A program made the translations under genes and the position numbers. This document shows, one piece after another, positions 1 to 5,098 of a stretch of DNA of 5,098 nt. The notes beneath the pieces are model-generated. The model made no database searches. It was not told the DNA's origin and saw only the letters and a list, made by a program, of their open reading frames with translations. Source of the DNA: Gammaproteobacteria bacterium (lineage in GTDB: Bacteria; Pseudomonadota; Gammaproteobacteria; SZUA-140); NCBI GenBank assembly GCA_026994735.1, contig JALWQD010000217.1, positions 1-5,098 on the forward strand. Direction: 5' to 3'. The stretch's first letter is position 1. Each line of letters starts with the position of its first letter.

Positions 1-477
1 ATCAACGGTGTGCTGACAACAACATCCGGCTATACGGGCGGTCATCTCAAAAACCCCAGCTACGAACAAGTTTCTGCCGGTGGCAGCGGCCACGCCGAAG
101 CCGTTCGCATTACCTATGACCCGAAAAAAATTGACTACCCTACATTACTGAATATTTTCTGGCATAACATTGACCCGACAACGGTCAATCGCCAATTCTG
201 CGACCATGGTGATCAATACCGAACGGCCATCTTCTTCCACGGAGAGGAACAACGCATGCAAGCCAAGCAGTCACATGCTGCCTTGCTTAAGGAATACCCA
301 CAACTGAAAAGAATTGTCACCGAAATCACGGCGGCCGGCCCTTTTTACCCGGCCGAAGAATATCATCAGAATTATCATCATAAAAACCCCCTACGCTACC
401 GTTTTTACCGTTACAACTGTGGCCGTGACCAGCGCCTCGAAGAACTTTGGGGAGCCTCACCCGGGAAAGAAAAATGA
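1..477 (+). CDS. msrA: Peptide-methionine (S)-S-oxide reductase MsrA, 3' part (5' end outside window)
   Basis: The enzyme reduces the S-epimer of methionine sulfoxide, free or in proteins, back to methionine, using thioredoxin as electron donor in the cytoplasm. Frame 1 is open from the first base and gives 158 visible residues. They match the MsrA core: SGYTGG near the left edge, GHAEAV, a YDP strand, DQYRTAIF, EEYHQNYHHKNP and the C-terminal YRYNCGRDQRLEELWG. The family's catalytic cysteine (GCFW motif) normally lies some 20-25 residues before YTGG, so it falls outside the window. The GTG at base 10 is therefore an internal valine and not the start. Two cysteines are visible, codons 199-201 (RQFCD) and 418-420 (NCGRD); the latter is placed to act as a resolving cysteine, which is inference. 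The TGA stop at 475-477 is followed 12 bases later by rluE. Family assignment is very secure; only the missing N-terminus is unknown. Confidence 0.96.
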   Translation: MNGVLTTTSGYTGGHLKNPSYEQVSAGGSGHAEAVRITYDPKKIDYPTLLNIFWHNIDPTTVNRQFCDHGDQYRTAIFFHGEEQRMQAKQSHAALLKEYPQLKRIVTEITAAGPFYPAEEYHQNYHHKNPLRYRFYRYNCGRDQRLEELWGASPGKEK

Positions 478-489
478 TGCCAAAGCCTG

Positions 490-1143
490 ATGCTCATAGC
501 CTTTAATAAACCCTTCGATACACTTTCCCAGTTCAGCCGCCCTGACAACCTGACAAGTGGGGTACGCACCCTCGCTGACTTTATCGACCAGCCTGCTATC
601 TACCCTGCAGGTCGCCTTGACCGTGACAGTGAAGGATTACTCCTGCTGACCGATAATGGTCCTTTGCAACATCGCTTGAGCCATCCTCGCCATGGCCACT
701 GGAAGGGCTATTGGCTGCAGTTGGAAGGTCATATCAACGAACGGGCGTTGCAACAGTTACGCCAGGGCGTGCCACTCCGTGATGGTTTGAGCAAACCCGC
801 CCGTGCCTGCCGCATTATGGAACCGCCCGGACTCTGGGCACGTGACCCACCGATTCGCCAGCGGGCAATCATCCCGACAAGCTGGATTGCCTTACATATC
901 TGTGAAGGGCGTAACCGACAAGTCCGTCGCATGAGTGCGGCTGTCGGTTTCCCTACGCTGCGATTAATCCGCTTTTCATGCGCTGGTTTTGAACTCGGAA
1001 AACTGGCACCTGGAAGCTGGCGGGAGGTCAGTGAACCGACATTTGAGAAACATAATAGCGGCCAGCACAGACGGCAACAGCAGGAGAAAAATAAAAGACC
1101 TCGCCTGGCCAGACAAAGACGTCAGCAGAGACCCAAGCGCTAA
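490..1143 (+). CDS. rluE: 23S rRNA pseudouridine synthase RluE (RsuA/RluB/E/F family)
   Basis: In E. coli, RluE converts U2457 of 23S rRNA to pseudouridine. The 217-residue product carries the family's catalytic motif GRLDRDSEGLLLLTDNG at residues 41-57, with Asp44 the expected catalytic aspartate. It also has the RluE-like stretch WARDPPIRQRAIIPTSW (116-132) and the closing motif EGRNRQVRRMSAAVGFPTLRLIR (139-161), then GSWREV (175-180), where this family usually ends. ATG 490 is chosen because FNKPF, the conserved beginning of the fold, starts at residue 5 and the in-frame TGA of msrA lies only four codons upstream. The Shine-Dalgarno sequence is weak, so translation is probably coupled to msrA. 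Residues about 183-217 form a basic, Gln/Arg-rich tail with five AGA codons, whereas all 21 arginines before it use CGN. The tail may be a genuine RNA-binding extension or an eroded 3' end running into an antisense frame. Confidence 0.93.
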   Translation: MLIAFNKPFDTLSQFSRPDNLTSGVRTLADFIDQPAIYPAGRLDRDSEGLLLLTDNGPLQHRLSHPRHGHWKGYWLQLEGHINERALQQLRQGVPLRDGLSKPARACRIMEPPGLWARDPPIRQRAIIPTSWIALHICEGRNRQVRRMSAAVGFPTLRLIRFSCAGFELGKLAPGSWREVSEPTFEKHNSGQHRRQQQEKNKRPRLARQRRQQRPKR

Positions 1144-1263
1144 CCATTCAAAACTAAAGACTAGCGATTTAAACAGCACCCAGGCAGAACCTGCCATCAC
1201 TGCGACCCCCAAGAGGCCACACACCCAGGGCCCTGCCTCAGTTAGATATTTGGCTCTATTCAC
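976..1263 (-). CDS. Possible small two-helix membrane protein, antisense to the end of rluE
   Basis: I do not recognise this 95-residue frame. It begins at a GTG at 1263-1261 with a purine-rich AGAGGG (1272-1267) just upstream, 32 bases after the ankyrin gene on the same strand, and stops at 978-976. It predicts two hydrophobic segments, residues about 12-38 (from PWVCGLLGV) and 57-74 (from SFIFLLLLP), with a moderately hydrophobic stretch between and a polar C-terminus. In its favour are the lack of a terminator after the ankyrin gene, the otherwise unexplained gap between rluE and that gene, and hydrophobicity in bases 1144-1263, outside rluE. Against it, the last 168 bases lie antisense to rluE, including conserved rluE codons. 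Hydrophobic residues are also what the antisense of a Gln/Arg/Lys-rich tail produces, and three of its four arginines use AGA or AGG. It could be a chance frame. Confidence 0.33.
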   Translation of the reverse strand: MNRAKYLTEAGPWVCGLLGVAVMAGSAWVLFKSLVFSFEWLALGSLLTSLSGQARSFIFLLLLPSVLAAIMFLKCRFTDLPPASRCQFSEFKTSA

Positions 1264-1295
1264 CTGCCCTCTGCGCCAAAAGCATCAGGAGTACA

Positions 1296-3215
1296 CTAGG
1301 ACCCCTCTTCGCCTTCGATGAGACGGGCCACTTGCAAATGGCCATTACGGCGGGCAATCTCGGCCGCATCAATCCCGGTTGCAGAACGCAATGATCGCAT
1401 CGCACCCTGTTGCAATAGAAAGCGGACGATATCAAGATGCCCCCCCCGGGCAGCAAGAATAAGCGCGGTATTACCACTCCTATCATCAAGGGCTCGATAA
1501 CGATCTTCCTGAATTTCACCGTCAATGGCGTTGATGTCAGCATGGTTATTGACTAACGCCTCGACAATATGAAGATAACCACTGCGGGCAGCATGCATCA
1601 ATGGCGTCACCTGAGCATCATCCCTGATATCCGGGTCGGCATCATGCTTAAGCAGAGTCTCAACACAGGATAAATTGCCCTCTGCAGCGGCCCAGGCAAG
1701 GGCCGTTTTACCTTCTTTTGAGCGGATATCCGGATTCGCATGGCCGAGGTCAAGGAGAACATCAACAACATCAGCATGGCCAGCAATCGCGGCCTCGATC
1801 AACATCGGCCGAATACGTTCCCGACGAACAATATTGGCAATTGAATAACCGGCAATGGCGGGGATCCTTTTCAGATCGGGATCAAGGCCGGCTGCCAGCA
1901 ACTGACGCATGACAGAGGCATCACCAAAACGAGCAGCCAATAAACCCGGTGTATCATTGATACGATTCGGTAAGGCCGGGTAAGCACCTGCCTTGATGAG
2001 ATACTCGGCGATCGCTGTATGGCGTTTACGAATGGCAGTAATCAGCGCCGTATCTCCTCGTGTCGCTGTCCTTGCCAATGGTCGGTCAGCATTGGGAATA
2101 TTGGCATAGGCGATACGCATCTCAGGCAAACCCCAAGGCACATCATTGTAATCGGCGCCGTATTTAAGCAACAACTCGACCATCGGCAACTGCCCGTAAA
2201 AACTGGCACTGAGTAACGGTGTCACGCCACTGAGACTGTTGCGGTAGTTGACATCGGTAGCATCGCTCAATAAACGCTCGGCCTTGAGTAGATCATGACG
2301 CTTGATAGCCTTCAATAACGCTTCTTCATGACTCAGCAAAGCATAAGGGCTTTCATCGCGGGCCCCCTGGCGCTGTAATTCTGCAACAATTTTCGTTGCT
2401 CGCTGCCGCCGCGCGATCGTCAATGCCGTATCGCCATTGGGACGCACCAGATTCGGCTCCGCCCCTCGTGCCAGCAAGGCCTGAACAATGCGCACATCAT
2501 CTTCCTCGCTGGCACCGTAGCGAACAGCCAACATCAAGGGCGTTTGCAGGTCTTGCGTAAGCAAGGTTTCCTGGCTATAGGGATTGACATCCGCACCTGC
2601 GGCAAGAAGACTATCGACAACCTGTGGCTGGCTAAAACGAATGGCTGTCTCCAGCGCCGCGTCGCCATCATCGTTACGCAAATCCAAACGGGCACCGGCT
2701 TTGAGCAAGTGTTTAATGTTTTCAAGATAGCCTTTGGCAGCAGCCAGCATCAGTGCCGAGGTACCGTCATCAGCCTGGGCATTGACATCCGCACCCTGTT
2801 CGATCAGCAAGTCAAGAATATCCAGTGAACGCTCACCCGCTGCGGCAATAATTGGTGTATTACCCTGTTCATCACGAGCCTCAAGATCAGCACCCTGATT
2901 GAGTAGCGCCGCCTTATGACCAAAGCGCGCGGCTAGCACCAGGCTCTGACCACGAGCCACATATTCATCAAAATCAGGGTCACTGGTTTCTGACCGGGCA
3001 CTGACTATCCGGTCGCTTGCCTTGGCAACAACCCCGGGTTCATTATTGACCTCAACAACCTGCTCTTCAGCGCCATCGCTGCCGGCAGCGGGTGTTTTTT
3101 CAGACACCGTCTGACCGGCACAGGCTGACAGCAGACAAGCAAGCAACAGCAGTACCAACCCTGCCTGCAAACGCTCAAATTGTCGGCCACCAACATCTTC
3201 TCTTTGTTGATACAT
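1296..3215 (-). CDS. Ankyrin-repeat lipoprotein, about 15 repeats
   Basis: This 639-residue protein has a lipoprotein signal: a basic n-region, the hydrophobic core LVLLLLACLL and the lipobox LSAC, giving lipidated Cys32. Alanine follows the cysteine, so the Lol avoidance aspartate is absent and outer-membrane sorting is expected. A polar, Glu-rich linker covers about residues 33-90. After it come roughly 15 ankyrin repeats, at about 91-116, 117-149, 150-182, 183-213, 223-256, 260-286, 297-324, 329-358, 386-416, 419-449, 470-499, 500-532, 533-565, 579-612 and 613-634, recognised by G-T/D-ALxxAA, hydrophobic LL and GADVN/GADPD turns. Insertions break the array at 359-385, 450-469 and 566-578. 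No enzymatic domain is visible, so a protein-binding scaffold in the periplasm is the natural inference. ATG 3215 is preferred to the in-frame ATG at 3248, because only 3215 has a strong ribosome-binding site and it gives a normal-length n-region. It lies 56 bases after the permease gene, suggesting co-transcription. Confidence 0.92.
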   Translation of the reverse strand: MYQQREDVGGRQFERLQAGLVLLLLACLLSACAGQTVSEKTPAAGSDGAEEQVVEVNNEPGVVAKASDRIVSARSETSDPDFDEYVARGQSLVLAARFGHKAALLNQGADLEARDEQGNTPIIAAAGERSLDILDLLIEQGADVNAQADDGTSALMLAAAKGYLENIKHLLKAGARLDLRNDDGDAALETAIRFSQPQVVDSLLAAGADVNPYSQETLLTQDLQTPLMLAVRYGASEEDDVRIVQALLARGAEPNLVRPNGDTALTIARRQRATKIVAELQRQGARDESPYALLSHEEALLKAIKRHDLLKAERLLSDATDVNYRNSLSGVTPLLSASFYGQLPMVELLLKYGADYNDVPWGLPEMRIAYANIPNADRPLARTATRGDTALITAIRKRHTAIAEYLIKAGAYPALPNRINDTPGLLAARFGDASVMRQLLAAGLDPDLKRIPAIAGYSIANIVRRERIRPMLIEAAIAGHADVVDVLLDLGHANPDIRSKEGKTALAWAAAEGNLSCVETLLKHDADPDIRDDAQVTPLMHAARSGYLHIVEALVNNHADINAIDGEIQEDRYRALDDRSGNTALILAARGGHLDIVRFLLQQGAMRSLRSATGIDAAEIARRNGHLQVARLIEGEEGS

Positions 3216-3219
3216 GGTG

Positions 3220-3229
3220 CCTCTCCCCT
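3220..3229 (-). promoter_or_regulatory. Ribosome-binding site of the ankyrin lipoprotein gene
   Basis: Read on the minus strand, the sequence AGGGGAGAGG lies just before ATG 3215-3213. Its GGAG is seven bases from that ATG, an ideal spacing. The upstream in-frame ATG at 3248-3246 is preceded by CTGTCATTAA, with no Shine-Dalgarno match. This decides the start and removes 11 residues from the longest possible product. Confidence 0.75.
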
Positions 3230-3271
3230 GGCGATCAAGTGCATCCATTTAATGACAGCGCGCAAGAACAG

Positions 3272-4045
3272 TCAATGTCTGAGGCGGTAACCCCGTTTAA
3301 GCAAGTACAAGGTCAGGCCCAGCAAAGCGATAAAAAAAAGGCTGACGACGAGCAGGCTGGTCAGTGGTGAAATATCTGACACACCGAAAAAACCATAGCG
3401 AAAACCATCAACCATATAGAATAGCGGGTTCAGATGGGACAATGCCTGCCAGAATGGCGGCAAGGAATGAATCGAGTAGAAAACACCGCTAAGAAAGGTC
3501 AACGGCATGACAACAAAATTCTGAAAACCAGCCAACTGGTCAAATTTTTCAGCCCAGATACCGGCAATGATACCCAATGTCGCCATGATCGCCCCCCCCA
3601 AAAGGGCAAACAGAAGCACAGCGGGCAAGCTATACAAGCCCAGATCACAAAAAAACAGGGCGACCAGCAAAACTCCGCTACCAACCAACATACCTCGTAT
3701 TAGAGCAGCAAGAATAAAAGCAGCATAAAACTCCAGATAGGACAGCGGTGCGAGCAAAACAAAAACAATATTCCCCGTCACTTTCGATTGAATCAAACTT
3801 GAGGAACTGTTGGCAAAAGCATTCTGAATCAAGGACATCATAATCAGCCCCGGTGCCAAAAAAGTGGTGTAATCAACACGTCCGTAAACAAGCGCATGGG
3901 AAGCCAGTGCCTGGGAAAAGACCATCAGGTAGAGTAGCGTCGTCACCATGGGGGCAATAACAGTCTGCAATAACACCTTGTAAAAGCGCAGTAACTCTTT
4001 ATATAGCAATGTTTGAAAACCGCGCAGGCGATGCTGAATTATCAT
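3272..4045 (-). CDS. yadH: ABC-2 type transporter permease, YadH family
   Basis: This 257-residue inner-membrane protein is the membrane half of an ABC-2 exporter and pairs with the ATPase encoded just before it. It resembles E. coli YadH along its whole length: an amphipathic N-terminus with YKELLRFYKVLLQT, APGLIMMSLIQNAFAN at about 64-79, and the ABC-2 signature region at about 175-221 with MPLTFLSGVFYSI, LPPFWQALSHLNP and DGFRYGFFG. About six membrane segments can be placed, near 24-46, 61-80, 99-130, 137-163, 174-192 and 228-249, followed by a short basic C-terminus. The substrate of YadH-type permeases is not established, and nothing here shows it; lipid-linked or polysaccharide cargo is known for other ABC-2 members. 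Its ATG overlaps the ATPase stop as ATGA, with no good Shine-Dalgarno sequence, indicating translational coupling. The gene contains a G8 tract at codons 149-152 and a T8 tract near its end, yet the frame is intact. Confidence 0.93.
   Translation of the reverse strand: MIIQHRLRGFQTLLYKELLRFYKVLLQTVIAPMVTTLLYLMVFSQALASHALVYGRVDYTTFLAPGLIMMSLIQNAFANSSSSLIQSKVTGNIVFVLLAPLSYLEFYAAFILAALIRGMLVGSGVLLVALFFCDLGLYSLPAVLLFALLGGAIMATLGIIAGIWAEKFDQLAGFQNFVVMPLTFLSGVFYSIHSLPPFWQALSHLNPLFYMVDGFRYGFFGVSDISPLTSLLVVSLFFIALLGLTLYLLKRGYRLRH
4042..4045 (-). other. ATGA stop-start overlap between the ATPase and permease genes
   Basis: On the minus strand the four bases ATGA hold both the permease start codon (4045-4043) and the ATPase stop codon (4044-4042). 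This arrangement is typical of translationally coupled subunits of one complex and supports the two proteins forming a single transporter. Confidence 0.9.
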
Positions 4046-4968
4046 CGCTGACGGCTGACCATATCAAGGAAAACATCTTCAAGGTCAGGACGTTCTGTAT
4101 GGACATCAACGATACGCACATCATACCTGTGAAATTGCTCAATGAGCGTAAACAAGGGTCCGGTACAATCTTCCTGGATTGTCATTTCACAGCGGTAATC
4201 ATCAAGCCAGTAATACGACTTCTGGATAACTTCCGGCAGTAAATGGCGACTCTCTGCTAGCTGAACCTGCAACGTTCTATTCTGGCTCCCCTGGCGAGAC
4301 AGTAAACCTTGCTTGCTGTCCAAAGCCAGCAATCGTCCATGATCGATAATGGCAATATGTTCACAAAGGCTTTCGGCTTCTTCCAGGTAGTGAGTCGTCA
4401 AGATGATCGTATGACCTTGTTTGTGCAAACGTCGTATCAAGGACCAGAGCAAATGACGCACTTCAATATCGACACCTGCCGTTGGCTCATCAAGAATAAT
4501 GACATCGGGCTTATGGACTAATGCCTGCGCGATCAAAACCCGGCGCTTCATCCCGCCCGACAGGGAACGCATATTGCTTTCGGCCTTTTCTGTCAACCTG
4601 AGTTCGGCTAATAATTCTTCGATCCAGGGCCAATTCTCACGACCAAGGCCAAAATAGCCTGCCTGGATACGCAATACTTCACGAACAGAAAAAAAGGCAT
4701 CAAAGACAAGTTCTTGCGGCACAACACCGAGGCAGCGGCGGGCCTGTTGATAAGCGGCAATAACATCATTGCCCATCACCATTACCTGACCACTATCAAC
4801 ACGGACAAGACCGGCAATAGCATTGATCAAGGTCGATTTTCCGGCACCGTTTGGTCCTAGCAGACCGAAAAAAGCGCCGCGGGGAATATCAATATCAATG
4901 CCGTCAAGTGCCTGTAACTGGCCAAAACACTTGCACACGGCGCGAATACTGATTGCGGTTTCAATCAC
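4042..4968 (-). CDS. yadG: ABC transporter ATP-binding protein, YadG family
   Basis: This 308-residue cytoplasmic ATPase powers the adjacent permease. E. coli YadG is 308 residues as I recall it, and similarity runs end to end. All nucleotide-binding motifs are intact: Walker A GPNGAGKST (38-46, Lys44), Q-loop VVPQE (Gln85), signature LSGGMKRR (136-143), Walker B VIILDEP (156-162, Asp160 and catalytic Glu161), D-loop AGVD (164-167) and H-loop TTH (His193). The C-terminal region after about residue 215 is the extension typical of ABC-2 ATPases, ending with LEDVFLDMV. The start is GTG at 4968-4966. It is preferred because the beta-strand pattern begins at once, as in YadG, and no in-frame ATG lies between it and an upstream stop. 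The Shine-Dalgarno sequence is poor (CAACGG). It begins 47 bases after the ketoacyl synthase stop on the same strand, so it could be co-transcribed with that gene. Confidence 0.95.
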   Translation of the reverse strand: MIETAISIRAVCKCFGQLQALDGIDIDIPRGAFFGLLGPNGAGKSTLINAIAGLVRVDSGQVMVMGNDVIAAYQQARRCLGVVPQELVFDAFFSVREVLRIQAGYFGLGRENWPWIEELLAELRLTEKAESNMRSLSGGMKRRVLIAQALVHKPDVIILDEPTAGVDIEVRHLLWSLIRRLHKQGHTIILTTHYLEEAESLCEHIAIIDHGRLLALDSKQGLLSRQGSQNRTLQVQLAESRHLLPEVIQKSYYWLDDYRCEMTIQEDCTGPLFTLIEQFHRYDVRIVDVHTERPDLEDVFLDMVSRQR

Positions 4969-5015
4969 CCGTTGAACATCATCAAAATAGCTATCATCAC
5001 AACAGCAGCGTCACA

Positions 5016-5098
5016 TCAATCCTCAAAACGGGAAAAAACAAGACTGCAGTTCGTACCACCAAAACCAAAGCTGTTCGACATGGCCTGGCGAATTTGAA
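5016..5098 (-). CDS. Beta-ketoacyl-ACP synthase (FabB/FabF type), C-terminal 26 residues only
   Basis: The minus strand enters from the right edge in an open frame encoding QIRQAMSNSFGFGGTNCSLV and then FSRFED before TGA at 5018-5016. SNSFGFGGTN is the C-terminal glycine-rich loop of condensing enzymes of the FabB/FabF thiolase fold, which sits at the acyl pocket and contains the gating phenylalanine. The family elongates acyl chains on acyl carrier protein by decarboxylative Claisen condensation. The catalytic Cys-His-His residues lie outside the window, so activity cannot be judged. The fragment does not distinguish housekeeping FabB or FabF from a synthase of a specialised lipid or polyene pathway; MSNSFGFGGTN is slightly closer to FabB as I recall it. 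The stop is 47 bases before the yadG-like gene, with no obvious terminator hairpin in between. Confidence 0.9.
   Translation of the reverse strand, partial: QIRQAMSNSFGFGGTNCSLVFSRFED

Noticed and set aside
1183..1195. Inverted repeat GGCAG-AAC-CTGCC downstream of rluE as a terminator
   Set aside because: The stem is only five base pairs and no T-run follows on either strand.
1226..1235. Perfect 10-base palindrome CAGGGCCCTG as an operator
   Set aside because: It is short and has no loop, no second copy and no promoter nearby; likely chance.
989..1321. Plus-strand frame of 110 codons across the convergent gap
   Set aside because: It is polar and low in conserved pattern, and overlaps rluE in another frame and the ankyrin gene antisense, with no ribosome-binding site or recognisable domain.
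1256..1543. Minus-strand frame overlapping the 3' end of the ankyrin gene
   Set aside because: It is an alternative frame of the well-supported ankyrin coding sequence, relevant only as the product of slippage at the G8 tract.
1296..3215. Recent tandem duplication in the ankyrin gene
   Set aside because: Repeats are protein-level only; I see no long near-identical nucleotide blocks between them.
3216..3248. Extended start for the ankyrin lipoprotein at ATG 3248
   Set aside because: There is no Shine-Dalgarno sequence before it, and it would lengthen the signal-peptide n-region by 11 residues.
4969..5015. Promoter between the ketoacyl synthase and yadG-like genes
   Set aside because: The short AT-rich stretch has no -35/-10 pair with proper spacing that I can defend.

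Overview
The window looks like chromosomal DNA of a gammaproteobacterium of roughly balanced base composition. This rests on protein resemblance: an RluE-type 23S rRNA pseudouridine synthase, a YadG/YadH-type ABC exporter pair closely matching the Escherichia coli proteins in length and motifs, and the tail of a FabB/FabF-type ketoacyl synthase. I cannot name a genus. No tRNA, rRNA, CRISPR array, insertion sequence or phage gene is visible, and coding density is very high.

Layout. On the left, two genes read rightward: the 3' part of msrA (methionine sulfoxide reductase A; its catalytic N-terminus lies before base 1) and rluE, 12 bases after the msrA stop. From about 1.26 kb to the right edge everything reads leftward. 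In transcription order these are the last 26 codons of a beta-ketoacyl-ACP synthase (entering at base 5098), a yadG-like ATPase with a GTG start, a yadH-like permease overlapping it by ATGA, a 639-residue ankyrin-repeat lipoprotein, and possibly a small two-helix membrane protein. The two groups converge near 1.0-1.3 kb, where the end of rluE and the small hydrophobic reading frame overlap antisense. No convincing terminator separates them.

How the genes may work together. MsrA repairs oxidised methionine and RluE modifies 23S rRNA; their pairing is probably only co-transcription. The leftward genes have short gaps (47, -4, 56 and 32 bases) and no visible internal terminator, so they may be one transcript. 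The ABC pair is a complete ABC-2 exporter of unknown substrate. The ankyrin protein has a lipobox and so should be a periplasm-facing lipoprotein, an unusual place for a long ankyrin array. A working idea, inference only, is that a fatty-acid-type synthase, an exporter and an envelope protein scaffold belong to one envelope or lipid-related unit.

The points most worth a second look are the ankyrin lipoprotein coupled to the YadGH-type exporter, the antisense conflict at the end of rluE, and eight-base homopolymer tracts inside the ankyrin and permease genes.
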